NCBI GenBank assembly: GCA_015179125.1
Contig: WHVA01000036.1
Span: 186,001 to 250,000, forward strand
Direction: 5' to 3'
Source of the DNA: Gautieria morchelliformis
Taxonomy: Eukaryota; Basidiomycota; Agaricomycetes; Gomphales; Gomphaceae
DNA: 64,000 bases
In this document: positions 40,701-52,514 of the stretch, in pieces
Numbering within the stretch: position 1 is the stretch's first letter
Layout: every line of letters begins with the position of its first letter
Notes under the pieces: model-generated
Told to the model about the DNA's origin: nothing
Database searches by the model: none
The model's input: only the letters and a program-made list of their open reading frames with translations
Position numbers and translations under genes: made by a program

Positions 40701-41338
40701 GCTCTTGTGCCTCTAAGCATTTCCTTCTTTTGCTGGTCATAGACACGGCACTGGTCTTTGGAGAAGGTCGAGAGGTAATTGTCGTCATCCGCGAGTTTGC
40801 CTACCGATATGAGTCTGATAGTGGCGTCTGGTACGTAGAGGACGTTGCGGAGGGTGAGGGATTTCCCGCTCAGCATGATCATAGAGACATCTCCCATACC
40901 GATGGCTTCCGCAATCGACCCGTTCATCCCTTTGATGGGACGAGATGTGATTGGTGTAATTCTGGTGAAGTCATGTTTGCAGGGGTTGCAGTGGATAGAT
41001 GCGCCGGAGTCTAGGAAACGAGGGATGGCATCCATCGACATAAAAGTTTGATCCGGTTGTCCCATGCTATGCTTGTGCGCTAACCAATCAATACTACACA
41101 CAGGGTCGCTTTTGTCCATGCACACAAATGACCAGTCATTGTCATGGAAGTGATCACTTGGCTGGTAAAGTGATATCGGACGTGAGGTCGGCGTAGTTTT
41201 TATGGCAATGTTGGCAGATTCAGACTTATGCTCCCCCGCGACATTGGCATCAGTAGCAGTGGCAAGGGTGGCATCTTTCTCCTTCTTTGCACGGGCTCGA
41301 GGGCCGCCACCCTCATCCCCCCGCCAGGACGCCAGCAC
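37752..41338 (-). pseudogene. Pol of Copia C1 (protease, integrase, RT, RNase H)
   Basis: 1125 open codons then a frameshift near 37990 into the last 85. Protease FLDSGAS (Asp about 110), integrase zinc motif WHKRLGHV...CDHCILGK, catalytic core FSDITGPE, TDNGGEYTS, ENGIVERTHR, RT HIKRDESGKIAKLKVR, LDVKTAYLHSDLDEEIY, and HTDDM in place of the usual YVDD, RNase H GSADSDYASD, SSCEAEYSS, and after the shift RIQSDNLGMI. One missing base at CCCACACGC accounts for the shift. Otherwise the gene is intact, so the element was active until recently. Confidence 0.9.
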
Positions 41339-42075
41339 TTCTCTTTCGTGTGGCCGGGTTTGGTGCAGTTAGCGCAAATAGCTCTGGGCAGCTTCTTCGA
41401 GGAAATGGCAGCCAAGGCTTCCTCCACAGCGACAGCCTGGTTAGCATGGCAGATTTTAGAGGCCTCGAAGCGCAAGCGTGCCTTGAGGCCGTCAAAGGAA
41501 ATGCCATCTTTGGTCGAGGTAAGAATACCCTCGAGCTGTTCGCGGATGGGAGTGAAGAATTCATGAGAGAGGGCATTTAGGCAGATCATGACCATCCAAT
41601 CGTCCTCCTTGATAGGCCCGGCGGTGAACATATCCTTCATCGTGTGTTCAAGGGCAAGGAGTGTGACATTGATGTCGACGCCAGGCATGAAGCAAGTAGA
41701 GAGAGCGCGTTTCAGCAGAGACACTTGGTGCATCGGACCAAGCGTAGAGAAGGAGTCATGGATCCTCTTCCACGCGTCAGCGGCGGTGGTGCAATCAGTG
41801 ATGACATGGTGTAGCGAAGAGTCCATCATGAGTTGGATAGTAAACACAAGAGTGGTGTTCTTCGCAGTCCAAAGCGCTTTCTCAGATGGGTGTGAGTCAG
41901 GAGGAGGAATCGAAGAGGGGTCGTTCTTGTCGATGTATTTCCAGAGACCGCTTGTAGCAAGGAGGGCCTTCGCTTCACTAGCCCACGAGGTGTAGTTCTC
42001 ACCACCCAAGAGGAGTTTGGACATTTTCGGTCTAGCCCAGTTCTCGGGGATAAAAGAGGTGATCGACGAGGCCAT
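41200..42075 (-). CDS. Gag of Copia C1
   Basis: Start at 42075 chosen for MASSITSFIPENW, typical of Copia Gag; an upstream in-frame ATG at 42150 lies in the leader. Contains LLGGENYTSWASEAKALL, WKRIHDSF and a zinc knuckle CANCTKPGHTKEKCW. The frame leaves the Pol frame at a run of G (GGCGGGGGGATG, about 41319-41330). A -1 slip there gives DEGGGPRARA and joins Pol exactly, so either one G was lost from a fused gag-pol or the shift is made during translation. Confidence 0.8.
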   Translation of the reverse strand: MASSITSFIPENWARPKMSKLLLGGENYTSWASEAKALLATSGLWKYIDKNDPSSIPPPDSHPSEKALWTAKNTTLVFTIQLMMDSSLHHVITDCTTAADAWKRIHDSFSTLGPMHQVSLLKRALSTCFMPGVDINVTLLALEHTMKDMFTAGPIKEDDWMVMICLNALSHEFFTPIREQLEGILTSTKDGISFDGLKARLRFEASKICHANQAVAVEEALAAISSKKLPRAICANCTKPGHTKEKCWRPGGGMRVAALEPVQRRRKMPPLPLLLMPMSRGSISLNLPTLP

Positions 42076-42189
42076 GATAGGGTTAGGAAAAAAAACGAGT
42101 ATATGCGTCGGCGACAAGAAGTACTTCGAATTCTCTCGGGATAACTGCACGAAGGATGCTTCACAGGAGTATTAGTAGTGCAGCGGTTG

Positions 42190-42199
42190 GCCCATAACC
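42190..42199 (-). other. Primer-binding site of Copia C1
   Basis: GGTTATGGGC on the minus strand directly after the 5' LTR. The same sequence follows the LTR of Copia C2 (57739-57748), so both use the same tRNA, by inference an initiator-Met fragment as in many Copia elements. Confidence 0.6.
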
Positions 42200-42346
42200 T
42201 ATTGGAGCTGTACTACTGTGAGCTCTCAGACGTTCAGAGGTGCGTGAACGGCTGAGGGAAGATGCAATATCGGGGTTTGAATGGGAAGTACTAACATGTC
42301 AGTGGGTCCGTGTAGACACGTATAGTATGACATCGATACTCCAACA
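42200..42346 (-). repeat. 5' LTR of Copia C1 (147 bp)
   Basis: TGTTGGAGTATCGATG...CTCCAATA on the minus strand. Confidence 0.85.
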
Positions 42347-42351
42347 CGCCG

Positions 42352-42680
42352 CCCCAGAGTCCAGCGCATTTCGTCAACTTCCATCACTTTGCCCATGGTG
42401 CACCAGCGCCAAGTGTGACAGGCGTCTAGAGATGCATTAACCCGACTAATATCAATATTGCTGCTGCTGCAACGTTCTAGGATTTTGGTACACACTATCC
42501 TGGGGTCCCGCTTCATGTGAAGGAGTCACTGCAATATGGCTTAGAACATTTGCACCTGTCCCGGATCCTCGCGGCCCCCTTCATCTTAATGACTTGGTTG
42601 CAATGAAATTTTCCTTCAAGTACTTGCCTCTTTCCTAGAATCATTCTAGCGCACTGTTGCCAGTATTGCCAGTATATACC
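42352..42680. other. Stretch without recognisable gene
   Basis: Flank of the C1 insertion; only short frames. Confidence 0.4.
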
Positions 42681-42689
42681 CAGCCCACT

Positions 42690-43215
42690 TTCTCTCACAA
42701 TTCGGTTAGGTTGGAGTTTTCTTTACGCTTAGGACCCCATGGAAGCGCACTGGCTTTCCAAGCGGCCAGCAGATATAAAACACTCCTCAGACCACACACT
42801 ACCGTCCCTGATCTCCCCACTTTGCTTTCTATTACACCACAATTGTTCAAAACATGTGCCCCTCCCAGAGTGTTATGGACAGCGACAGGCTGAACTCCGT
42901 GCTGGGAGAGCCTGTATATTCATCTTATGGTGCACAACATGACCCTCCTCCCTTGTCTTTATATTCACTAATACCCATGTTCTTCCCAACACTTGCTTAC
43001 CTTATATCTCATTTGATGAATGACACTCGTGAGCATGTTGGTTCATTCACATCCAGTCATTTATCTCAGTATACACGGGAATTTCCGTCGCAGCCATTCT
43101 CATGAACCTCGCCATTTCCGGTTCAAATGCAATCCAGGAGGAGCCTATAGGTGTGTGCCTTCCATTCCTGTGGAACGCGAGACTCAATGGTGCCTTTCAT
43201 CACTACAGCCCCCAG
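42690..43215 (+). repeat. Segmental duplication, copy C (inverted relative to A and B)
   Basis: Matches the promoter and first part of the 5106/7483 unit: CCATGGAAGCGCACTGGCTTTCC, TATA AGATATAAAA at 42771-42780, ATGTGCCCCTCCCAGAGTG, and the ACACTCGTGAGCATG block. Transcription from the TATA would run on the plus strand. Frames start MCPSQSVMDSDRLNSVLG but diverge from A and B later. Confidence 0.6.
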
Positions 43216-43787
43216 CGTGGATAATTACAAGGCCATGCGTGAGTTATTGTATGGGAACTGCTGCTCAACCAGCATATTGTATAGTCTGGGATCTAGCTGT
43301 TCAACTAGCCTTTAAACTGTCTCCTTACTGTAAATTTGTATTCTGCATCAAAGGCCTTTAAAACAACCATTTATCGCCATCATAAAAATATCTACTATCC
43401 GCATAAGGCCTATTAAAACCTCCCTCTAATTAGCTATGAATTTTACTTAATTTTCCGAGGCTGTCTTCACTCAAACTCACTTATTTCTGTGCAGCAGAGT
43501 TGTGGATACACATGTCCCCACAACTCTGTTTCGGACTTCCGATTTCAAACTCCGACCAGACACTCATGTCCACTCACGGATTGTGCACCTGTGGTCACCC
43601 ACAAATCCGGTCAGGCGGCTCCTTCAGACTCAGCCTCTGAGTTCAAAAAGCCTAGTCATTTGCTTGTACAGCCGCAATGACTCAACCGACTCATGCACAC
43701 CTTGGTGAGCCACATGTACATGACTCACCCAAGCTGTCATAAATCACGTGGGTCCAATTAATGACTCATTCCTGATGAATCAAGCCC
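43216..43787. other. Stretch without recognisable gene
   Basis: Contains the perfect 14-nt palindrome arms AGAGTTGTGG and CCACAACTCT at 43497-43527 (hairpin), and no coding signal. The expected 5' LTR and gag of Gypsy G3b are not here, so that element is 5'-truncated. Confidence 0.4.
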
Positions 43788-46700
43788 TTGGAGGTGGAAA
43801 TTCCGGAGTACCTGCGGGAGTTCGAGGACATCTTTTCCAAGGAGTCGTTTGATGCCCTGCCTCCATGGAAGTTGTGGGACCATGCCATCGAGTTGGAGCC
43901 TGGGTCAAAGCCCACCAACTGCAAAGTCTACCCGCTGTCACCCAAGGAGCAGGTAGAGCTCGATGCATTCCTTGCGGAAAACCTCCGTACAGGGAGGATC
44001 CACCCCTCCAAGTCACCCATGGCATCTCCGGTATTCTTCATCAAGAAGAAGGACGGCTCGCTCAGACTTGTGCAGGATTACCGGGCCTTGAATGCGATCA
44101 CGATCAAGAACCGGTACCCCATTCCACTCATTTCCGAACTAATCACACAACTCCGCGGGGCAAAGTACTTCACTAAGCTGGATGTCCACTGGGGCTTCAA
44201 TAATGTTTGGATCCGGGAGGGAGACGAGTGGAAGGCCGCATTCCGCACCAACCGCGGACTCTTTGAGCCACAGGTCATGTTCTTTGGCCTCACCAACAGT
44301 CCCACCACATTCCAGACAATGATGAATGACATTTTCCGTGACATGATAGCAGAAGGGGTTGTCTGCATCTCCCTCAATGACATCCTCATCTTCACAAAAA
44401 CAATGTCGGAACATTGGGAAGTCGTGCGGAGAGTGCTGGAACTGCTCCGGGAGTACAACATGTGTCTCAAGCTGGAAAAGTGCGAATTTGAGCGGACACG
44501 GATAGAGTATCTTGGGGTGATTGTGTCAGAAGGAAAGGTGGAAATGGACCCAGTCAAAGTTTCCGGTGTATCGGAGTGGCCCGTGCCGCAGAACAAGAAG
44601 GAGGTCCAGTCCTTCATTGGGTTTGTCAATTTCTACCGGCGGTTCATCAAGGACTTCTCCTGCCACGCTCGTGCCCTCTTCAACCTCACCAAGAAGGAGG
44701 TTGGATGGCAGTGGGGAGAGCCGGAACAGGCCTCCTTTGACAAACTCAAGGAGCTGATCACGTCTGCCCCGGTCCTAATCTTTCCTGATGACTCTCGCCC
44801 TTATCGAGTTGAGGCGGATTCTTCCGACACAGCTACCGGAGCGGTCTTGTCACAACAATCATCGGAAGATGATGGGGGATGGCATCTGATTGCCTTCTTC
44901 TCTAAAAGCCTTAGTCTGGTAGAGCGGAACTATGAGATCCACGACAAAGAGATGCTGGCAATCATCCGAGCGCTGGAGGAGTGGCGACATTTCCTCGAGG
45001 GTGCTCTATGCCCGTTTGAGATCTGGACAGACCACAAAAACCTCGAGTATTTCCACACATCCAAGAAGTTGAACCGACGACAAGTGTGGTGGTCCCTGCA
45101 CCTGTCCCGGTTCGACTTCATGCTCCAGCACCGCCCTGGCCGCACCATGGGCAAGCCCGATGCCCTATCCCGCCGTGCGGATCATGGAAGCAGAAGCGGA
45201 GACAACGCAGATATGACACTGCTCCGCCCAAGTCTCTTTGCAATCCATGCCCTAGAGGGAGTGACTGCAGTTGGGGTGGAAGAAATGCTCCGAGACATCC
45301 GGAGGCAGTACCGGAATGGAGAGAAAGAGGAGTCGGTGGTGAAGGCGGTGGAGGAACTTTGGAAAGGACACTCACGGTCGGTACGGGCAGCGGAATGGTC
45401 GGAACGTGATGGACTGCTCCACTTCAGAGGCAAGGTCTATGTTCCAGGTGGTGCGGACCTCCGCCGCCGCATCGTGTCCCAGCACCATGACACATGGGTC
45501 GCTGCGCATGCTGGCAGGTGGAAGACACTGGAATTAATAGCTCGGAATTACTGGTGGCCTCAGATGTCCCGCTACATTGGAAAGTACATGAAGACATGCG
45601 ACCTTTGTCTCCGAACCAAAGTGCAATGACATCCGCCCGTCGGAGAACTTGTTCCGCTCCCAATTCCCGAATCCTGCTGGGACACCATCAGTGTCGACTT
45701 CATCGTTGAACTTCCAGAGTCTCATGGCTATGACGCGATCATGAACGTCGTGGACTCGGTAAGCAAGGTGTCCCACTTCATTCCGATGCACACGATGATC
45801 ACAGCCCTCGGAGCGGCCCGTCTGTTCCTTGCACATGTCTGGAAGTTACATGGGCTCCCGAAGCAAGTTGTTTCTGACCGAGGTCTGCAGTTCGTCGCGG
45901 ACCTGACTCGGGAGCTCTACCGCCTGCTTGGCATAAAGCTGGCTACCACAATAGCATACCATCCACAGGGTGACGGACAGACGGAACGGGTCAATCAGGA
46001 GTTGGAGCAATATCTCCGCCTCTTTGTCAATGAGAGGCAGGATGACTGGGATGAGTTACTTCCACTGGCGGAATTCCAATACAACAACCATGTACATTCC
46101 GCCACCCAACAGACTCCCTTCATGCTTGACTCCGGACGGCACCCGCGGATGGGCTTCGAACCATGCCAGGCTGAGTCCCGACTCGAGACGGTCAATGAGT
46201 TCCGAGACCGCATGGACTCCACCCTTTCGGAAGCCAAGTCGGCCCTTGCGAAGACCAAGGATGACATGGCAAGGTACTACAACCAACACCGGGGTTCCGG
46301 CCCCAGAGTACCAAGTTGGAGACAAGGTATATCTAGATGCAAGTGACATCTGCACCACATGCCCTTCGCAGAAGCTTGCCCACCGCTACCTTGGGCCCTT
46401 CACAGTGATGCGGAGGGTTGGACGGAATGCATACCGCCTCCGACTTCCGATGTCCATGTCCTGCCTCCACCCTGTCTTCAATGTGGTGAAGTTACTCCCT
46501 ATGCCTGAGGACCCAATTCCAGGTCGGAAGGCTCGTCCGCCACCTCCACCGGAAATTGTAGATGGGGAAGAGCACTATGTGGTGGAACGGATCCTGGACA
46601 GCCGGTTTGTGCAAGGACGACTCCAATTCCTCGTGAAATGGGAAGGGTATGGGTATGAGGAGAATTCGTGGGTCCCGGAGCAAGATGTATCCGCTCCAGA

Positions 46701-46815
46701 CAAACTCCGCAAGTTCTATAGGACACACCCTGGTGCCCTCACCGAATCCGCTCACTGGCATTTCAGTCACTCGTGTCCCGTGCTTCGAGGACGCAGCACG
46801 CTAGAGGGGGGGTGA
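43788..46815 (+). pseudogene. Pol of Gypsy G3b with chromodomain
   Basis: RT from VEIPEYLREFEDIF through [12 protein letters not shown]; the YLDD box reads SLNDILIF, so the first catalytic Asp is Asn. RNase H (VEADSSDTATGAVLS, DKEMLAI), integrase zinc finger (HHDTWVAAHAGRWKT...CDLCLRTK), TGA at 45627-45629 where Arg is expected, core (VDFIVELP, SDRGLQF, GQTERVNQ). A frame change near 46300 is followed by YQVGDKVYLDAS and a chromodomain (FLVKWEGYGYEENSWVPEQ). Protease and Gag are missing. Inactive. Confidence 0.9.
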
Positions 46816-47292
46816 TGTCAGGGGACACCCTGTTTTCCATTTCCAGTTCCAGTTCCGACTCCATTTCTGACTCCGCTTCCGGTTCCGATTCCATCTCCGC
46901 CTCCGCTTCGGAAATGATTCCGCTTCTGGGAGAACTTCCACCAGTTCTGTTCACTTTTCCAGTTCCACTCCAATTTCCTACTTCCGCTCTCGGAACAGTG
47001 TCGGAAATCAAGCGACTTGCATAATAGGTGGCATCAAGGGTCGATCAAGGGTCAGGGAGGTCAGGGGGATGCAGGGTTGATGGCGGGTGCCAAGTGTTGT
47101 CCCTGGCTGCGTAGCGTAGTATAATACGGGCTCACTGACATTGGGGGTCCTTAGACTTTTCTCTTGGGATTTCCCCTTGTCAGGTGAGAATCCCCTCTCT
47201 TGTATACTCTGTTCATTTATACAGACTTTGGATTTCCCCTTGTCAGTTGTGTGGTAGTGTGATCTCCACAACCAGCCAGGGTTGCCCTTACA
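46816..47292 (+). repeat. 3' LTR of Gypsy G3b (477 bp)
   Basis: TGTCAGGGGACACC...TTGCCCTTACA, directly after a G-rich purine tract (CTAGAGGGGGGGTGA). Same family as 33253-33679, with a 50-bp partial duplication containing two copies of TTTGGATTTCCCCTTGTCAG-like sequence. Confidence 0.85.
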
Positions 47293-47319
47293 CTGAGGGC
47301 TTGGCATCTGCTTTGGGAT

Positions 47320-49205
47320 TTTAGGCGCTCTGGGTTAATAGAAGAGGAACACGCTGCTAATCTTTTCTTCATCAACTTTTTCTCCCTTGGTTATGGCTCT
47401 GTGGTCTCTCCTTGATCACTGAAGGCATCCTCCATTATTTCATCCTCATCCTCTGGATCGAATGGCAGAATCATTGTGTCATATGGAATGATGGTGGGCA
47501 TCTTCTGATCTGTAGGGGGCGCCGTAGCTGCTGGCGGATTTGGACGATATTGAACAGGAGTTGGTGCTGGAGGAGATGCCGTGGGCTTCAATATTGGCTT
47601 TGGTCCAGATTGTGGCAGCATAGAAGTGACAGGTGGCAGCAACATAGACCTCTGGTGTGGTTAGGCAATCAGGGTATTTATCCGTTTTTCATCATTTTGT
47701 GATCTGGCAAGTGCGGGTGGGTAAACACCATCAAACCTGGCTCTCTTTACCCTCTTTGCTTTCCTGTCATCGTGAGGCCTGAGTACCAGGTAAACTTCGG
47801 TTGCATTCACCATGCCAGCATTTATTTCTCTGTCATCTTGGACTTCGACCTGTTCATCTGAATCTGTAGAGTCACCAGGGTAGCAGAGTTCAAGTTCTCA
47901 AATCATGTTGGTAGTCGGAGGTCGCTCTGTTGAGACTCAGTTCTGAAATGCCAATTCTCGATTTATGGCTGTGAGGATGTTTTCCAAACCATTGCGAAGA
48001 ATTGGGGTGCCATTTGGCCAAGTAAGTCGTCCTTCAGAACGTTGAGCAATAGTGCCTGCCTTGATCATTATGTCTGCTGTTGGGCATTGTCACATTCCAT
48101 GGCCTTGTTCTCTACAAAATAAACATTCATACGAGCCATTGTTAGTCAGTTGGGAGGAAGTTGTTGTGGATGCATTGGCTCGAGGCACAGATTCAGCCAG
48201 ATGTGTCCTGGGTTTTGAAAGAAAGCCAGAAGTACTGGGTGCTTTTGACACAATTAGAAAATAAAGGGATGCGTAGCTTGGGTCATTGAGACTAAGTCTT
48301 CCCAACTTGTTGATGAGGTCTGCAACTTCATCTGTGTCATCTGGGACTGATGGCTTCGAAGTGGGTGTAGCAAGTGTACTTGAGCTCTTGGATTTCGATT
48401 TACCACTGTATTTGTCAACCAATGACTTCGATTTCCTTGTCTTTACCTTGGACTTCTTTGTCTTCGAAAGGCTCTTCTTCAACCCCTTGCCATACTCCGA
48501 ATCACCGTCTCCTTCTGAAGAGTTGTCTGAGGTGCTGTCTGAACTGGAATCAGATTCATCATCAGAGTCCTCCTTGTCTGAGAGCTCTGAGTCGTCAGTG
48601 TTATCATAGAAGCGAGAGATGTCAAAGATATGCTCAGCTGCTGTGATCACAGTGGCAATGGGAAATGGTGTAGAACGATCAAGAGTGGGGTCAACTTGCA
48701 ACATCCGTTCTTCAAGCTTCTTGTGAGTCACCTTGGGAAGTCCTCTCCAAAAATACTTCAGGTATTTTTCTTCTGTAATCTTAGCTTTCTAGTGCAACCA
48801 TCCTCCAATCTGAGTGAACTTCCTCTGGTAGTGATGGAAATCATAAAGGTCTCGAATGCGGCCTTCTCGGAATTTGGACATAAACTTCTGAAGGTCCTTT
48901 TCTCTGAACCTCTTCTCCATCTTGACATGGTCAAAGAGCTGTCGAAGAACTGTAGTGAAACTGTCCCCAATCCTTGGAAACATACTCCTGGAGCCCTTCA
49001 ATAATTTCATGAATAGGCCTCTTGACATATCGAATGACAAACTCGAAGCAATCATCATTGGTAAGGTTGTATGCTGTAGCCAGGGTTTCGAACTGCCTAA
49101 TGAACTGGTCAACTTCATCATATTGGCCGGAAAATGTCTTTGGAGCATGCCATTAACAGGGAGTTGGGAAATCGTATTTGGTGTGTGGGGTAACTTGTCG
49201 TGACC
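47320..49205 (-). pseudogene. Old Gypsy Gag remnant
   Basis: Minus-strand frames joined by shifts: 49148-48789 (HVKMEKRFREKDLQKFMSKF, RIRDLYDFHHYQRKFTQIG), then 48731-48090 (THKKLEERMLQVDPTLD, a Ser/Asp/Glu-rich acidic stretch, then CLFCREQGHGM). A TGA at 48090-48092 falls inside the zinc knuckle (C-x2-C-x4-H-x4-C), where Arg would be expected. Pro-rich 47645-47391 follows. Fold and knuckle are those of Gypsy Gag, but it is not from G2, G3 or G4. No LTRs are attached. Confidence 0.7.
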
Positions 49206-49209
49206 CGTT

Positions 49210-49958
49210 TATTTCTTGTATCCAGTAACTCCATTTTCTCCTTTCATAACTCCACTTCTATGTGTTAGCAACTAGGGGTTATGGCAGGGAAGGTTCGGTA
49301 GAGTTCTTAGAAAGCTAGAATCAAATGTACTCTCTTAGTGAATTTATTGTCACTGATATATTAATACAATACCTAGAATCAAATGTACTACATGATTTTC
49401 AGTCAACATGCTATGAAAATACAAAGAATACTACTCGCCTCTCTCAGTGAATTTATTGTCACTGAGAGAGGAGTACAATCCTGTCTCAGAAGGCATATAC
49501 ATGCACCCGGCCCTTTAGCGCCCAAGGGCTCGCGCGTCGAAGTCATTTCAAACTCCGCTGGGTGCAGCCGCCTGTGAAAATAGGAATAACAGAATGAAAT
49601 GGAGAGATAGGGAGTGACTGGAAAATTTCGAAAATAATCAGAGAAATGAATGCATGGTACAAGAACAATGTGAGAAAGAATTGGAACACCATACAGTAAA
49701 TCGAACATATTATGCTTGATTTTGGTGCAGGAGCATAAATGCACCCAACACTATGTTTTCTCCATTCGCTCTTTGCCAAGTTTGCTGAACGGTTGTTCAC
49801 TACTCACATCAGTCACCAATAGGTACACCATCAAACACGATTGACATCCTTTACCCGGCTTGATGGTTCATCACTGGTCCCATCACTTTCTCAACTCAAC
49901 CCCCTTTTGGTGTTACTATGACTGGAATGCATTTGTGGGGGATCCTACCCGTAGATCG
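49210..49958. other. Non-coding stretch with a hairpin
   Basis: Two direct copies of CTAGAATCAAATGTACT (about 49316 and 49376) and two of GTGAATTTATTGTCACTGA. The second of the latter is part of a perfect hairpin. No gene seen. Confidence 0.4.
49438..49471. repeat. Perfect 13-bp hairpin
   Basis: CCTCTCTCAGTGA and TCACTGAGAGAGG around ATTTATTG. Confidence 0.8.
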
Positions 49959-50672
49959 TGTGGGATCAACCCAGCAGACCAAGAGTCCGTGCAGGGTAAC
50001 ATGTATGCAGGTCTCAAGGCATGTTTTCGTACAGGTACCTTCACTCTCCTTCCTCCCCGTTGTTTCATGTTTGCACTCCTCTTTCATTCTATTGTATATG
50101 TGTTTCATCTATTCTGTATCCTGGCTGCGCACCCCCATCCAACCCTGGCTCATGACGGCCTCTTTCCTATTTGCTGATATCATATGAGCATTCGATATAA
50201 GTAGTTTACATTCGCATGTATATTCCCCAGTTCAATTATCATACGTCTATCTTGTGCAAAACTTGGCCTCACTGTGACTATCGTCTTGAGCCCTCTCCTA
50301 TAGATTCCTATCTTCAACCAGAGGAGGACTTAAGCACCACGGGTGAGTTTTCGTACTTCACCTTCACTACCTTAGTCTTCATACTATTATCGGTGCTGTT
50401 GGCGAAGGGCTCCAAAGGAGCACCTTCACCGGCGAAAGGATTGTTGCTTAAACAACCTTTCTGTGACACCTTGCATGTTACATCGTCAAGTGCCCTGGGC
50501 TACTTCGCTATGACTGTAGATGGGGTGGGACCTGTCCAGGCAGCCCTCTTACCTTCTGAACATTTATTGGTTCATCTTATTCGCCAAACGGCACACTTCT
50601 TCGCACAAGCTATTCAGGCATTCACTGTGTTCACTAATACACAATATTAATGCCTAAAATCCAATCTTGACA
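49959..50672 (+). repeat. Solo LTR, copy 2 (714 bp)
   Basis: TGTGGGATC...ATCTTGACA; aligns with 11660-12372. Flanks GATCG and TAACT do not match. The frames inside (for example 50216-50650) are not conserved between copies. Confidence 0.75.
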
Positions 50673-51778
50673 TAACTGTTGTTTGAGACATGACGAAATA
50701 GAATGGGGGATCAGAATCCAAAAGGGGAGGATCGTCATGGGTGAGGTCGGTGATCAGACTTGATCTTGTTGACTGAAAGTTGGAACTTGGGTTCAGGGTC
50801 TTGGTCCTACTTTGGAGACGTGCAGTGCCGAATAGTCACGTGTCGTCAATTCAAATGGCTGTCTTGGAAGAATAGGTTGGAAATGAGTATTCCTTTGATC
50901 CTAATGGGGTTGTCGGTGATAGGAGATAGAGGATAAGTCCAACTGAGGAGGCCTATAAATTCTTGAAACGTGGGTGATAACTTGAATAACCAGCTGAGAA
51001 GCTGATCAGCTATTTGAAGGTTGGTGATAACTTGGTGATAGCTGTCACAGGGGTCGTCTCCTGTCCCTCTCTGGGGCAGCCAAATAAAGATTCACTAATA
51101 GGAATAACACCTATCAGCCTGCATGCAACAGCCCTTCTGCTATGGATGGCCTGTAGTGCAGTCATTTGAGGCTGGGACTGTATCTGTGACTATAACTGTA
51201 AGCGTGAGTTCGATTTCTGATGTGACATGTGTGACGTTACCTTGACCAGTGGTGATGTCCTGTGACAAGGCCTCGACTGGGTTGCCTGAAGAGAGGGGAC
51301 TTGACTTGACTTAGACTAGAGAGGGACTCAACTTGAGTGTAGACTGAAACTGAACTTGACTTGATTATTGTACAGACAGACTGAGCCTTTATATACACAA
51401 CCCCAAGCTACGACGATGTCATAACAATGCGAGACGATGCAATGCAGTAGGTAAGGGGCTGACTGAGCAGTCTGAGTCAGTGCGAGAGCACAAAGTACAA
51501 AAGGGGAAACAATGAAGAAATGACAATAGTAAAAGTAAGCCAGTATGTGTTGAATAGGGGTAATGAGTCAGTAAAGTATGGGGAATGAGTAATAAAAGAT
51601 CCAAAGATAGAACAATGGTAAGTAATGATGGGAAAGAACTAGCAAGAAAAGAAACTGGGTGAGTCATGCAAGAAAGAAATGAGTCATGTAAAAGAACACA
51701 GGAATAGTCCACCAATCCAAAGTCATACACTTATCCATATTCTCCAAGGTGAGTCAGAGAGTGAGTCGATGGACTAAG
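50673..51778. other. Non-coding stretch with a minus-strand TATA
   Basis: No frame of note. GTATATAAAG on the minus strand at 51387-51396, followed by repeats of CAAGTCAAGT and AGTTCAGTTTCAGT, looks like the R region of an LTR, but I could not find a second copy in the window. Confidence 0.35.
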
Positions 51779-52382
51779 TCATGGGGAGGGAGATGGTGAA
51801 TCACCAACAGAAACAACTCCCAAGTTTCTCCTTGATCTACTCCCATGATAAGATATGGGGGGGAGAAAGTCGAATATGGTCTTTTGATGCCTTTCAATGA
51901 AGATTAAGAAGGATTGACGTGGGGGGACTTGTTGGGTATGGAGCCCTAAATTCTGCCTGGTATCCCTATTTTCCTTTATCATCATAAGAAACCTTTCCCG
52001 TACATCCAAGAAATATAAATGGTTCGGATGAATCTTGGAAAAATACTGAATATCCCATGGCAAAAGATGTCGGAAAACAGGGATGGGGATGCTTCTTTGA
52101 AAGCTGAGCTGCTGGGGGTGTCTGTGGATGAACAATATTGTGAAGCTCTTCATGACGTCGAATATCTTCTGAGGTGAGTGACCATCGTGATGCTGTGTTA
52201 GACGTAGGGGAGTCCAGAGCCTGAAGAGGAGTAGAATTTGAAGATGATCTGATGGATGGCATGGTGAAAGTGATAATGAACTGATGATGGTGGGGCGGTG
52301 TGTCTTCATGAACTGAGCTGAGGTGATGGCTAAGGCTGAGATGAATTAGACGCGTGCGGAGTTTTGTGCATTTTTCCTGCAT
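51779..52382 (-). CDS. Hypothetical minus-strand ORF pair
   Basis: Two overlapping frames: one from 52382 (later Met TMPSIRSSSNSTPLQALD, ends SYDDKGK) and one ending at 51779 (VFRHLLPWDIQYFSK, then IFIERHQKTIFDFLPP). A frameshift around 52000 could join them. His/Pro/Ser-rich. Not recognised; possibly a decayed element protein. Confidence 0.25.
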
Positions 52383-52514
52383 GTTGTTTATTATTCCTTC
52401 AGCAGATGCAGACCGGGTGTGGGTGTGGTGGTGGACTGTTGTTGAGGAATGGCCACCGAGAAATACTGCAGCTGCCAGTTCAGGAACTTTGCATACAGCT
52501 TTGGGGTGTGCATC

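Larger units (their letters stand above)
37457..42346 (-). mobile_element. Complete Ty1/Copia element C1
   Basis: Lies on the minus strand. LTRs at both ends, a primer-binding site GGTTATGGGC next to the 5' LTR (42190-42199), Gag, Pol in Copia order (protease, integrase, RT, RNase H), and a purine tract GAGGGGAG before the 3' LTR. CGCCG is duplicated at 37452-37456 and 42347-42351. Pol has one frameshift and the gag-pol junction another. Confidence 0.9.

Noticed and set aside
44078..44629. 183-codon minus-strand frame inside Gypsy G3b
   Set aside because: Antisense shadow of RT; the same shadow appears in G3a at 35231-35413.
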